This document shows positions 8,127 to 15,873 of a stretch of 42,070 nt of DNA, in pieces. The DNA comes from Dehalococcoidia bacterium (GTDB lineage Bacteria; Chloroflexota; Dehalococcoidia; SZUA-161). How positions within the stretch are numbered: position 1 is the first letter of the stretch; every line of letters begins with the position of its first letter. A program made the position numbers and the translations under genes. Below the pieces are notes generated by a model that searched no databases, was not told the DNA's origin, and worked only from the letters and a program-made list of their open reading frames with translations. The stretch is taken from assembly GCA_011174795.1 (NCBI GenBank), contig DUEY01000009.1:1-42070 (forward strand). Direction: 5' to 3'.

Positions 8127-8155
8127 TTGCATCGCATTCGACGTAAGGGTATGAT
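8127..8155 (+). promoter_or_regulatory. promoter for the tRNA pair
   Basis: TTGCAT at 8127-8132 and TATGAT at 8150-8155 are separated by 17 bp. The expected start lies a few bases before the tRNA-Arg 5' end at 8164. The -10 is a five-of-six match and the -35 three of six. Confidence 0.55.
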
Positions 8156-8163
8156 ACAGACGA

Positions 8164-8238
8164 GCCCCTGTAGCTCAGAGGATAGAGCGCTGGCCTCCGG
8201 AGCCAGGAGCGTGGGTTCGAGTCCCGCCAGGGGCGCCA
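8164..8238 (+). tRNA. tRNA-Arg (anticodon CCG), CCA encoded
   Basis: GCCCCTG at 8164-8170 pairs with CAGGGGC at 8228-8234. The anticodon stem CTGGC/GCCAG encloses the loop CTCCGGA, giving anticodon CCG. The T-arm is GTGGG-TTCGAGT-CCCGC with the standard TTCGA. The discriminator is G8235 and CCA is encoded at 8236-8238. Confidence 0.96.
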
Positions 8239-8252
8239 CTCGCTCGATGGTA

Positions 8253-8330
8253 CGGGGTGTAGCGCAGCCAGGTAAGCGCGCATGGTTTGGGACCATGAGG
8301 TCGGCGGTTCAAATCCGCCCACCCCGACCA
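8253..8330 (+). tRNA. tRNA-Pro (anticodon TGG), CCA encoded
   Basis: CGGGGTG at 8253-8259 pairs with CACCCCG at 8320-8326. The anticodon stem CATGG/CCATG encloses TTTGGGA, giving anticodon TGG, and the T-arm is GGCGG-TTCAAAT-CCGCC. The C-G first pair and A discriminator fit tRNA-Pro. CCA is encoded at 8328-8330. It is 14 bp after tRNA-Arg and probably co-transcribed. Confidence 0.96.
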
Positions 8331-8487
8331 TACTTCTGGAAAATGAGCGTAAGATCTCATGTTTCGATGAAAAAGCCACTTTAGTAGTATGGAGAATCTC
8401 CTCCCCAATTTGGCGACGTATCAGAGTATCCAATTGTTGCCTTCAATAACTTACCATAAATGAAATATTCTGATCTGTTACCTTCTA

Positions 8488-9459
8488 TTACCCCTCCCAC
8501 ATGCTAGATTCCAGGAAAGTCGCGAGATTAACATCCTGGTTCGTTATCTCGAGTTTGCGACGAATATTTTCCCGGTGGCGGTTAATGGTAGCCTCGGATA
8601 CGCCTCGCATCTCGGCGATTTCTTTGGTTCGCATTCCGTTCCGGATCATGTTACAAATAGCGATTTCAGTTGGCGTCATTGCTTTGCAGGAAAGGGACAA
8701 TTGACGAATGAACGGCGAGGTGATTTCCTCTAGGTTAGTTTGGAGCATCTCCACATATTTCTTCTGGGCAGGGGTTAGTTGGAGGGCTAGGGCGTGCAGG
8801 ATAGGCATCAGTATTTTTTCGACGTTCATGTTTATATCCTGATGGATTTCCTGTTTATCCTGCTCAATCCTGGCCAAGACCAGCCGCAGAGCGGTATTGG
8901 ACTCCTGCAAGGATTCACGCTCAAGAGTCAACTGCCTGTTTGTTTCCTGCAATTCCAAATCCGCCGATATCCGAGTTGCAATAGTTCCGATCTGCTCTGC
9001 CACCGCGTCCAGCAGAGCGCGTTCTTCTTTTAGAAAAGGACCTTCATCCGCCGGCGGGCGCTCCTCCAGGTAGAAAATGCTACACTCACCAACCGCCTCA
9101 TGATACATGTAAATCCGCGACGACTGCCGCCAATCAGTCACTTTAAATTTATCGCTCGTGTAAGTTTTTCCCTTAAAGAGGATTCGTGCGCATGTGACCT
9201 CTGGATAATGCCATGAATGGGGTAAGAAATTAACGAGCTCCTGCAGCAGATCGTCAAGAGAATATAGATAGCGCTCAGCCAGTTGAGAAATACCATAAAG
9301 GCAGTTCAATTCCTTGATGCGCTCGCGTAGCGCTAGTTCGACCTTGTCGGGTTCTATATCGGTAGGAAACGGGATACGCCACAGAAGGGCTAAGTCTTTT
9401 GAAGGGAAAGGCGGTTGCCAGCCTTTAGCTGGCAAGGGGTGGTTTCTTTTATTTTCCAT
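8488..9459 (-). CDS. GAF-domain LuxR-type transcriptional regulator
   Basis: The 323-residue protein has an N-terminal GAF/PAS-like sensor module (about residues 45-180, beginning with the ELNCLYGISQLAER helix), a coiled-coil linker (about 185-225) and a C-terminal LuxR-type helix-turn-helix in LTPTEIAICNMIRNGMRTKEIAEMRGVSEATINRHRENIRRKL. There is no receiver domain, so sensing is probably direct (ligand, redox or cluster); no Cys cluster is evident. GGGAGGAA precedes the ATG. It diverges from the NuoE/F/G-like genes across about 170 bp, so it is the obvious candidate regulator of that module. Confidence 0.85.
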   Translation of the reverse strand: MENKRNHPLPAKGWQPPFPSKDLALLWRIPFPTDIEPDKVELALRERIKELNCLYGISQLAERYLYSLDDLLQELVNFLPHSWHYPEVTCARILFKGKTYTSDKFKVTDWRQSSRIYMYHEAVGECSIFYLEERPPADEGPFLKEERALLDAVAEQIGTIATRISADLELQETNRQLTLERESLQESNTALRLVLARIEQDKQEIHQDINMNVEKILMPILHALALQLTPAQKKYVEMLQTNLEEITSPFIRQLSLSCKAMTPTEIAICNMIRNGMRTKEIAEMRGVSEATINRHRENIRRKLEITNQDVNLATFLESSMWEG

Positions 9460-9630
9460 TAGATTCCTCCCTGTAACTGTCTATGTAGGATAGCCAATTA
9501 TTATCGTTATGGTAATTATAATACACATTTTATATAGGTATTATGGGTGCATTTATTCCGTATTTACCCGATCAATCTTATCAGGTATCTTGAAAATAAG
9601 CAAGCATACGCTCGCTCAAAGGAGGTTATG
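9460..9630. promoter_or_regulatory. divergent intergenic region, regulator / NADH module
   Basis: An AT-rich stretch separates the LuxR-type regulator (minus strand) from the NuoE-like gene (plus strand). A TATAAT lies at 9517-9522 on the plus strand, but no convincing -35 at 17 bp was found, which would fit activator-dependent transcription. Nothing else is recognisable. Confidence 0.4.
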
Positions 9631-10131
9631 ATGCAAACCCGTTCGCTCAATCAAATACTAGAAGGACGTCGCAGTCAGCCAAATCAGCTTATCGAAGTGC
9701 TCCAAGACGTTCAGAAAAACTACGGCTACATTTCCGAAGAGACCATGCAATCCGTGTCCCATAGTCTCGGCGTACCGCTTATAGAAGTCTACCGAGTAGC
9801 TTCCTTCTATAAGGCATTTCGATTAAACCCATCCGGCAAGAATGTTCTCACCATGTGTATGGGCACAGCTTGTCACGTCCGTGGAGCACGTCTTCTCGTC
9901 GACCAAGCGACCTGCCAACTCGGTGTTAAAACAGGTGAGGTGACCCAAGACGGCCTTTTCTCCGTGGAACACGTCAACTGTTTGGGTGCTTGTGCTCTGG
10001 GACCAATCGTTACGGAAAATGGATCCTATTATCACCACATGACTCCTGGTAAGCTTCGAAAGCTGATCGAGACCCTCAGCCACCGCGAAAAGAAGGATAA
10101 TCAAGATGCCAATAAAAATGTCCAGGCTTAA
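9631..10131 (+). CDS. NuoE/HoxE-like [2Fe-2S] subunit of an NADH-oxidising module
   Basis: About 166 residues of the 24-kDa complex I subunit family. The helical N-terminus (LIEVLQDVQKNYGYISEETMQSVSHSLGVPLIEVYRVASFY) leads into a thioredoxin-like domain with cluster ligands CMGTACHVRGA and VNCLGACALGP, four Cys in two pairs. The ATG at 9631 is chosen because AAAGGAGG at 9618-9625 lies five bases before it; longer in-frame GTG starts have no such site. It overlaps the NuoF-like gene by 26 bp, indicating translational coupling. It would pass electrons within a diaphorase built with the next two genes. Confidence 0.9.
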   Translation: MQTRSLNQILEGRRSQPNQLIEVLQDVQKNYGYISEETMQSVSHSLGVPLIEVYRVASFYKAFRLNPSGKNVLTMCMGTACHVRGARLLVDQATCQLGVKTGEVTQDGLFSVEHVNCLGACALGPIVTENGSYYHHMTPGKLRKLIETLSHREKKDNQDANKNVQA

Positions 10132-11971
10132 TAGTATCCGCGAAGTGGAGCACCTTCGCGAATGGCTTCGCGAGCAACGAAAAAATATTACCACTACGGT
10201 GATGGTGTGCGGAGGAACCGGCTGTCGGGCCTCGAGGTCCCAAGCAGTCATTGACGCTATAGGAGATGAATTATCCAGACAAGGACTAAACCCGAGCGTG
10301 CGTCTGTGTGTCACCGGATGCCATGGTTTTTGTGAGCAAGGGCCCGTCGTTATTATCGAGCCCGGCAATATATTTTATTGCCATGTCTCGCCGGATGACG
10401 CCTTCGAGATCGTCTACCAGACTGTAATGAATGAAGAGATAATCGAGCGACTGCTTTACACGGACCCGGTTTCTGGCAAGAAAGTTCGAACTGAATCGGA
10501 GATTCCCTTTTATCAGGCTCAGGACCGGCAGATCTTGTCCCAGAATCGCATGGTTGATCCCTGCTCGATCGAGGACTACATAGTAGTTGGTGGATATTCC
10601 GCTCTTCCTAAAGCGCTTAATGGCATGACCCCCGCAGATGTCATCAATGAAATCAAGTCCTCAGGGTTGCGGGGGCGTGGTGGTGGTGGCTTCCCAGCTG
10701 GACGAAAATGGGAAGAATGCTGGGAAGCACCTGATAATGAGAAGTACGTTATATGCAACGCTGATGAGGGCGACCCCGGGGCTTATATGGACCGGTGCAT
10801 ACTTGAGGGTAATCCGCACCTCGTTTTAGAAGGTATGATGATTGGCGCCTGGGCCATCGCTGCCCAGAAGGGATATATCTATGTCCGCAACGAATATCCG
10901 CTCGCGGTTAAGCATTCCCTGATTGCAGTCGAGCAAGCCCGCGAACTCGGACTCCTCGGCGAAAATATACTGGGCTCGTCTTTCTCGTTCGACGTCGATA
11001 TCGCCAGAGGCGGAGGAGCCTTCGTCTGTGGAGAATCAACAGCACTTATGGCTTCCATAGAAGGCAAAGTCGGCGAGCCTCGAGCCAAGGACGTCCATAC
11101 CGTAGTGGACGGGCTCTATCACAAGCCAACGACCCTCAACAACGTCGAGACCTGGGCCAACGTCCCATCCATCATCCTGAACGGTTCGTCATGGTTTGCC
11201 TCGAAAGGTACACAGAATAGCAAGGGAACCAAGATTCTCGCTCTAACCGGCCGCATTAAGAACACGGGCCTGGTCGAAATCGCCATGGGCACGCCAATCC
11301 ACGATGTAGTGTTTAACATAGGCGGTGGCGCGGTCAATGGTAATCTAATTAAGGCGGTTCAGACCGGCGGACCATCAGGCGGATGTCTTCCGGTTGATAA
11401 GTTCGACCTTGCGGTAGACTTCGATGTGCTTTCTGAAGCTGGCTCTATGGTCGGTTCAGGTGGCATGGTGGTAATGGACGAAGAGACTTGCATGGTGGAC
11501 GTCGCAAAGTATTTCCTGGAATTTCTGCAGGATGAGTCGTGCGGCAAATGCGTACCCTGCCGGCTGGGGATTGACCGCATGCTTGAGATAATTACTGACA
11601 TTACCGAAGGACGTGGGACACCGGAGCAGCTTGACCTCCTAGAGGAGTTGGCCGATACAGTTGCCCAGACCTCCCTGTGCGGTCTGGGCAAGACCGCGCC
11701 CAATCCAGTGCTTTCCACCCTGCGTTATTTCCGCTCAGAATACGAGGTACATATAAACGAAAAGAGATGTCCAGCCGGGGTGTGCAAGGCTCTGATTACA
11801 TACCAGATTGATCCCGACAAGTGTACGGGCTGCGGTGTCTGTCTGAAAGGATGCGTGTACAATGCTATTACTGGCACAAAAAAACAGGTGCACGTAATTG
11901 ACACCCAACTCTGTGAAAAATGTGGAATCTGCCGGAGTGAGTGCAAGTTTGATGCAATTCGAGTCGTCTGA
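10106..11971 (+). CDS. NuoF/HoxF/HndC-like NADH-binding flavoprotein subunit with extra Fe-S domains
   Basis: The 621-residue protein is the NADH/FMN subunit of complex I-like, hydrogenase or bifurcating diaphorases. In order: an N-terminal thioredoxin-like [2Fe-2S] domain (CGGTGCRAS near 36-44, CVTGCHGFCEQGP near 69-81), the NADH/FMN domain with SGLRGRGGGGFPAGRKW and CNADEGDPGAYMDR, an SLBB segment, the [4Fe-4S] domain ESCGKCVPCRLGI, and a C-terminal two-cluster ferredoxin (CTGCGVCLKGC, CEKCGICRSEC). The added N- and C-terminal domains match HndC/NfnB-like electron-bifurcating enzymes rather than respiratory NuoF. Which acceptor or catalytic subunit it serves is not in this window. Confidence 0.92.
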   Translation: MPIKMSRLNSIREVEHLREWLREQRKNITTTVMVCGGTGCRASRSQAVIDAIGDELSRQGLNPSVRLCVTGCHGFCEQGPVVIIEPGNIFYCHVSPDDAFEIVYQTVMNEEIIERLLYTDPVSGKKVRTESEIPFYQAQDRQILSQNRMVDPCSIEDYIVVGGYSALPKALNGMTPADVINEIKSSGLRGRGGGGFPAGRKWEECWEAPDNEKYVICNADEGDPGAYMDRCILEGNPHLVLEGMMIGAWAIAAQKGYIYVRNEYPLAVKHSLIAVEQARELGLLGENILGSSFSFDVDIARGGGAFVCGESTALMASIEGKVGEPRAKDVHTVVDGLYHKPTTLNNVETWANVPSIILNGSSWFASKGTQNSKGTKILALTGRIKNTGLVEIAMGTPIHDVVFNIGGGAVNGNLIKAVQTGGPSGGCLPVDKFDLAVDFDVLSEAGSMVGSGGMVVMDEETCMVDVAKYFLEFLQDESCGKCVPCRLGIDRMLEIITDITEGRGTPEQLDLLEELADTVAQTSLCGLGKTAPNPVLSTLRYFRSEYEVHINEKRCPAGVCKALITYQIDPDKCTGCGVCLKGCVYNAITGTKKQVHVIDTQLCEKCGICRSECKFDAIRVV

Positions 11972-11988
11972 GAAAGCGAGAGGTCAAG

Positions 11989-12675
11989 ATGCTGCAATAT
12001 GTTAACGTTAATATAGACGGGGCTATCATTCGCGCAATCAAGGGAACCAGTGTACTCGACACCGCGCTCGAATACGGCATCTGCATTCCACATCTGTGTC
12101 ATGTCCCTTACCTGACTGATATCGGTGCGTGCCGTCTGTGCATCGTTGAACACGTAGTCAACGGCCGTTCGACAGTCACCACTTCCTGCACCTTGAAGGT
12201 TGAAGAGGGCATGGTGATTAAGACTAATACAGACAAGATTCGAAAACTGCGCCATAACCTTGCGGAGCTGTTAGTAGCCCAAGCGCCCAACTCCCGAGCT
12301 ATTCAGGACATCGCCTTGCGCTGCGGAGTGAAGGAGGTCAGGTATCCATTTCGGAACGATGACTGCGTTCTATGCGGTCGCTGCGTGCGGGTTTGCGCCG
12401 AGGTCTGGAAGGCTTGTGCCATCGGCTTTGTGGGACGAGGCAAGGATCGCCATGTAGACTACCCTTTTGGCATCCGACCAGACTTCTGTAAGCAATGCGA
12501 AAGCTGCATCCAACTTTGTCCTATGACCATACCTCCCTGTGACGGTCCCATGAAACCCGGTGAGGAACGCCTATGCGGCCAATGCGAATCACAGCTTATA
12601 CTTGCTGACGAGATGGTAGGCAGCTGTGTGTTGTGTAAACTTGGCGAAGGTTTCGGTTGCGGACGTTATACCTAG
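11989..12675 (+). CDS. NuoG/HoxU-like iron-sulfur subunit, short form
   Basis: The 228-residue protein starts with a [2Fe-2S] domain (CIPHLCHVPYLTDIGACRLCIVE, with a later Cys in TTSC), followed by two [4Fe-4S] motifs (CVLCGRCVRVC and CKQCESCIQLC). The His-Cys cluster normally between them in NuoG and HoxU is missing: the region near residues 85-120 has no H-x-x-C-x-x-C pattern. A C-terminal tail holds two further CxxC pairs (CGQC and CVLC, about 19 residues apart) plus a late Cys, perhaps a zinc or extra cluster site. It follows the NuoF-like gene by 17 bp and ends the three-gene module. No hydrogenase H-cluster or molybdopterin domain is fused. Confidence 0.85.
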   Translation: MLQYVNVNIDGAIIRAIKGTSVLDTALEYGICIPHLCHVPYLTDIGACRLCIVEHVVNGRSTVTTSCTLKVEEGMVIKTNTDKIRKLRHNLAELLVAQAPNSRAIQDIALRCGVKEVRYPFRNDDCVLCGRCVRVCAEVWKACAIGFVGRGKDRHVDYPFGIRPDFCKQCESCIQLCPMTIPPCDGPMKPGEERLCGQCESQLILADEMVGSCVLCKLGEGFGCGRYT

Positions 12676-12926
12676 GAACCCGACCGAGAATTGTCTTCAG
12701 GTAGCCTTCCTCAATACATTTAGGCAAACGAACAAAGTGTTGATACGTACATCTTGGGAAGTGCTAGGCCCAGCGTGGCCTATTCGATCCTTTATAACAC
12801 GATTACAATGTTAAAATAGCTTATATATACTAAGAGAAAACAGGGTAAACCATTAGCTAGTTTGTCTGGCCCGAATGAAATAAGCAGAGGGTAACGCTTC
12901 TCCCCTGCATAGTCCACAGGCGCTGG
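12676..12926. other. intergenic region with no recognised feature
   Basis: About 250 bp between two convergent genes. No terminator with a T tract, tRNA or credible gene was seen. Confidence 0.5.
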
Positions 12927-13415
12927 CTACCAGAGCGCAACTACAATATTGTTGATAACGGCCGCTATGGCGACCACCGCGTACGGCACCAGCAGGGTTA
13001 CAAAAACCGCCCGCCCGTAACCTCTGAAATTGAACTTGAAGCAGAGAAGCCTCGCGCCGACAGCCAGCAGCGACAGCGCGACAACAACACAAACATCGAC
13101 GAGGAACAGCCACCCCAAGCCACCCTCCCGTATCACCCATCCCGCCAGCATACCACCCTCTTCGACGTGATCCTTGCCGCTCAGCTCTAAAACTGCGTAG
13201 GTAGTGATATAGTCGAGAAGAGCCAGCAGCGCCGCCAGGGCCGGAAGCCACTGCTCACGCCAGGGCCACAGCACTCTCGAAATCGCCTCAACATTACCTT
13301 CGGCACGCCGGTCTCGCTCCACGGCAAGGTGCACCCGGTATTTCATCCACTGCCACACCGCGCCCATATAACCCTCTTTGCCTGCAATATCATCAATATC
13401 CCCCTCCCCAGCCAC
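12927..13415 (-). CDS. hypothetical polytopic membrane protein
   Basis: The 162-residue protein starts at a GTG seven bases after AAGGAGG. A charged N-terminal 50 residues is followed by three to four hydrophobic segments, roughly 55-75, 95-118 and 132-162. The first carries LLDYITTYAVLELSGKDHVEEGG, which resembles the Asp-x-x-Thr-Thr and acidic pattern of small DUF5658-like membrane proteins. That assignment is tentative and no function is known. It is convergent with the NuoG-like gene and divergent from the hydrolase pair. Confidence 0.65.
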   Translation of the reverse strand: MAGEGDIDDIAGKEGYMGAVWQWMKYRVHLAVERDRRAEGNVEAISRVLWPWREQWLPALAALLALLDYITTYAVLELSGKDHVEEGGMLAGWVIREGGLGWLFLVDVCVVVALSLLAVGARLLCFKFNFRGYGRAVFVTLLVPYAVVAIAAVINNIVVALW

Positions 13416-13621
13416 AGATATGCCTCCTTTTAAAACAGATATACTTGAATTGTACGCGTAGTTTTTAAGTATAATACATCTCCTGCTTGCATTGCACCCT
13501 GACTTTCCTACTTTACCGAACGAACAATAGTAATGTGGTGTAACCCGAACCCTGTCGCTCGCCTTGACACCGCCTGCCGCCAGTGATAGGCTGCAAAAAC
13601 AAACATTGGAGATATGATAGA

Positions 13622-14428
13622 TTGCCGATTGCGAACATCAACGGAATCAACCTCTTCTATAAGGTCCACGGCCGGGGGGAGCCACTGGTTCTGATAACAG
13701 GTCTCGGAGGAGGACACGGGGCCTGGTTTTTCCAGCTGCGCTCCTTCAAGAAGCATTTCCAGTGCATCACCATGGACAACAGGGGCATTGGGAGAACGGA
13801 CAAGCCCAGCGAACACTATACCCTCCGGACGATGGCGGATGACATCGCCGGCCTCATGAACTATCTCGGCATCGATAAAGCTCATGTGGTCGGGATATCG
13901 ATGGGAGGCATGATTTCGCAGGAGGTCGCCATCAACCACCCGGAAAGGGTGAAGAAACTGGTGCTGGGTTGCACCGCCGCCACGACGAGCGGCACCGGCG
14001 GCGTCCACTCCGACTTGATGGAAGCTTTGGGTATAGGAGAGGATGCTACCGAGGCCGATATCGATACGGTCAGCTTTAAACGGATAATAAATAATGTAAT
14101 TCCCTTAGGATTCAATAAAAGGTTCTCCAAAATATTCATAGTCCCTTTTGCCAAAATCTACATGAAGCGGCTTGCGGGAGAGGGGATTGTGGGACAGTTT
14201 AAGGCGATTATGAGCCACAATACGCTGGACAGGCTGCACCTGATCAAGGCCCCGACCTTAGTGATAACTGGGACTGCGGACAGGCTGGTGCCCCCGGAAT
14301 CCTCGGATATCCTGGCGAGCCAGATACCCAATGCCAGGCTGGTCAAGGTTGAAGGCGGCTCACATTCTTTTCTCGTGGAGATGAGCAAGAGATTCAACAG
14401 GGAAGTACTTGATTTCTTAAGGGCTTAA
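13622..14428 (+). CDS. alpha/beta hydrolase, tandem copy 1
   Basis: A roughly 268-residue alpha/beta hydrolase with nucleophile elbow GISMGG (Ser93), the oxyanion region GLGGGHGAW, a late Asp in ITGTADRLVPP and the catalytic His in GGSHSF. The TTG at 13622 is preferred over the GTG at 13583: the protein then starts MPIANINGINLFYKV, aligning residue for residue with the next gene, and GGAG lies about ten bases upstream. Its paralogue follows 29 bp later. The family includes esterases, C-C hydrolases and dehalogenase-like enzymes; substrate unknown. Confidence 0.85.
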   Translation: MPIANINGINLFYKVHGRGEPLVLITGLGGGHGAWFFQLRSFKKHFQCITMDNRGIGRTDKPSEHYTLRTMADDIAGLMNYLGIDKAHVVGISMGGMISQEVAINHPERVKKLVLGCTAATTSGTGGVHSDLMEALGIGEDATEADIDTVSFKRIINNVIPLGFNKRFSKIFIVPFAKIYMKRLAGEGIVGQFKAIMSHNTLDRLHLIKAPTLVITGTADRLVPPESSDILASQIPNARLVKVEGGSHSFLVEMSKRFNREVLDFLRA

Positions 14429-14457
14429 CCGAAGTCTGCCCTGTATAGGAGCCAGAA

Positions 14458-15270
14458 ATGCCTCAAGCTAACGTTAATGGAATCAATCTCTTCTACAAAG
14501 TACAGGGACAGGGAGAGCCGCTGGTCATGATCCAGGGCTATAGCGGAGGTCATGAGGGATGGTTCTTCCAGACCCGCGTCTTCAAAAAGCACTATAAGAC
14601 AATAACTTTCGACCCCAGGGGCATCGGCAAAAGCGAGAAGCCCAGCGAGCCCTATACAGTGAGGACAATGGCGGATGATATTATCGGCCTTATGAACCAC
14701 CTGAATATAGAAAAAGCCCACGTGCTCGGGGTATCACTGGGAGGCATCGTTGCGCAGGAACTGGCAATCAACTACCCGCAGCGGCTGATGAAGCTCGTCC
14801 TGGCAAGCACAACAACCGGTGAAGAGAATACCAGCGATATCCACCCGGAACTGCTGCAGGCACTGGGCGTCGAGGTGGGCGCCACGGAGCTTGATGCTGA
14901 AAGCGTCGATTTCATCAAGGCGATGGACACGATTATCACCCTGGCCTTCAGCAAGAAGCTCTACAGGATGTTCTGTCTGCCCATGGCCAGGCTGCAAATA
15001 AAACGCGTTGGAATAGAGGGCCATCGCAGGCAAATGGAGGCGGTATCGGGGCACAGTACGCTGGACAGATTACACCTCATCGAGGCCCCGACACTGGTGA
15101 TAACGGGCACCGAGGACAAGATAGTGTCGCCCCGCTCCTCGGAGACGATAGCGAGCCTCATACCCAACGCCAAGCTGGTCAAGATCGAGGGAGGCTCGCA
15201 CGCCATGCTGATAGAGATGCGGGGCAGATTCAATCAGGAGATAATGGATTTTTTAGGCAACAGCCAATAA
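14458..15270 (+). CDS. alpha/beta hydrolase, tandem copy 2
   Basis: The 270-residue protein is a close paralogue of the upstream gene, with shared blocks NGINLFYKV, RTMADDI, and LDRLHLI before APTLVITGT. The nucleophile elbow is GVSLGG (Ser93), with the acid in GTEDKIVSP and the His in GGSHAM. The order and spacing of the pair point to tandem duplication. Main differences are in the cap region (about residues 125-185), so substrate range has probably diverged. No neighbouring pathway gene suggests a substrate. Confidence 0.88.
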   Translation: MPQANVNGINLFYKVQGQGEPLVMIQGYSGGHEGWFFQTRVFKKHYKTITFDPRGIGKSEKPSEPYTVRTMADDIIGLMNHLNIEKAHVLGVSLGGIVAQELAINYPQRLMKLVLASTTTGEENTSDIHPELLQALGVEVGATELDAESVDFIKAMDTIITLAFSKKLYRMFCLPMARLQIKRVGIEGHRRQMEAVSGHSTLDRLHLIEAPTLVITGTEDKIVSPRSSETIASLIPNAKLVKIEGGSHAMLIEMRGRFNQEIMDFLGNSQ

Positions 15271-15369
15271 CGATGACTCAGCCCGAATAACACAAACTCA
15301 TATCTTTCAGGCTGAGCCAGCCTGGAATTTAACCGATCCTAAATTCCGACCGTCTATGCTCTTGTTTCG

Positions 15370-15621
15370 CTACTTGCGTTCAAGAATCTCGGCAAGCCCA
15401 GCCAGGACGCCGCCACCTAATATTGCGAAGAACAAGCCCTGGAGGAACTCTGAGAATCTGAGACTCCCCGATGCTCCCTCCCAGCCCACGGCGGCCAATA
15501 TTCCCCAGAGCAAGCCAACGATGACCGCAGCTATTGCTCCCCATTTGAGCAGCTTAAGGACGGTGAACTTAAAGGTAACCTCTTTCTCCTCTTCCATCTT
15601 CTTCTCTCCTTTTGCCGGCAT
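15370..15621 (-). CDS. small two-segment membrane protein, unknown function
   Basis: An 83-residue protein with a charged N-terminus (MPAKGEKKMEEEKEV) and two hydrophobic helices, about residues 25-48 and 60-80, rich in Gly/Ala and Leu (VIVGLLWGILAAVG; GLFFAILGGGVLAGLAEIL). AAGGAGGTG sits four bases before the ATG, which supports real translation. No family recognised. It is on the opposite strand to its neighbours. Confidence 0.65.
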   Translation of the reverse strand: MPAKGEKKMEEEKEVTFKFTVLKLLKWGAIAAVIVGLLWGILAAVGWEGASGSLRFSEFLQGLFFAILGGGVLAGLAEILERK

Positions 15622-15798
15622 GTAGCACCTCCTTGCCGTATTGAGCTCCTCCGTGGCTCACCATACTGTTTGTTTGGGTAATATACTACATTAGGCATAT
15701 AAAAAGCAATATACAAAAGTACCTGAAAATGAATTATGTTCGACGAATTTCGTAGGGGCTTGAAAACAGGGGGGCATTGCCTGTATCCTAATGGCATG
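15622..15798. other. intergenic region, upstream of two divergent units
   Basis: AT-rich sequence between the small membrane protein (minus strand) and the promoter of the ferredoxin operon. No gene or stable structure recognised. Confidence 0.4.
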
Positions 15799-15860
15799 AT
15801 TGACGAAAGTCAATAAAAATAGTAATATAAGGTATACGGAAAACGGTTTCCGTATACCTT
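15799..15860 (+). promoter_or_regulatory. promoter with overlapping perfect palindromes (probable operator) for the ferredoxin-glutamate synthase operon
   Basis: TTGACG at 15800-15805 and TAATAT at 15823-15828 form a -35/-10 pair with a 17-bp spacer. The -35 lies inside the small palindrome ATTGAC-gaaa-GTCAAT (15799-15814). Directly after the -10, AAGGTATACGGAAA at 15829-15842 is perfectly repeated inverted at 15847-15860 around four bases. It would cover the transcription start and ends 13 bp before the ferredoxin ATG. No T tract follows, so a repressor operator fits better than a terminator. Confidence 0.7.
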
Positions 15861-15873
15861 AGGATATTGAAGC

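Noticed and set aside
8127-8384. Open frames across the tRNA region, both strands
   Set aside because: They translate the tRNA genes; the cloverleaf structures explain the sequence.
9547-9630. Longer N-terminus for the NuoE-like protein from GTG 9547
   Set aside because: The extra residues match nothing in the family, and the strong AAAGGAGG points to ATG 9631.
8239-12926. Possible integrative island using a tRNA 3' end as attachment site
   Set aside because: No integrase gene and no repeat of the tRNA-Pro 3' end were found downstream; both tRNAs are intact.
12853-13251. Minus-strand frame overlapping the hypothetical membrane protein
   Set aside because: The overlapping frame at 12927-13415 has an ideal ribosome-binding site and a sensible membrane topology; this one is Arg/Gly-rich with neither.
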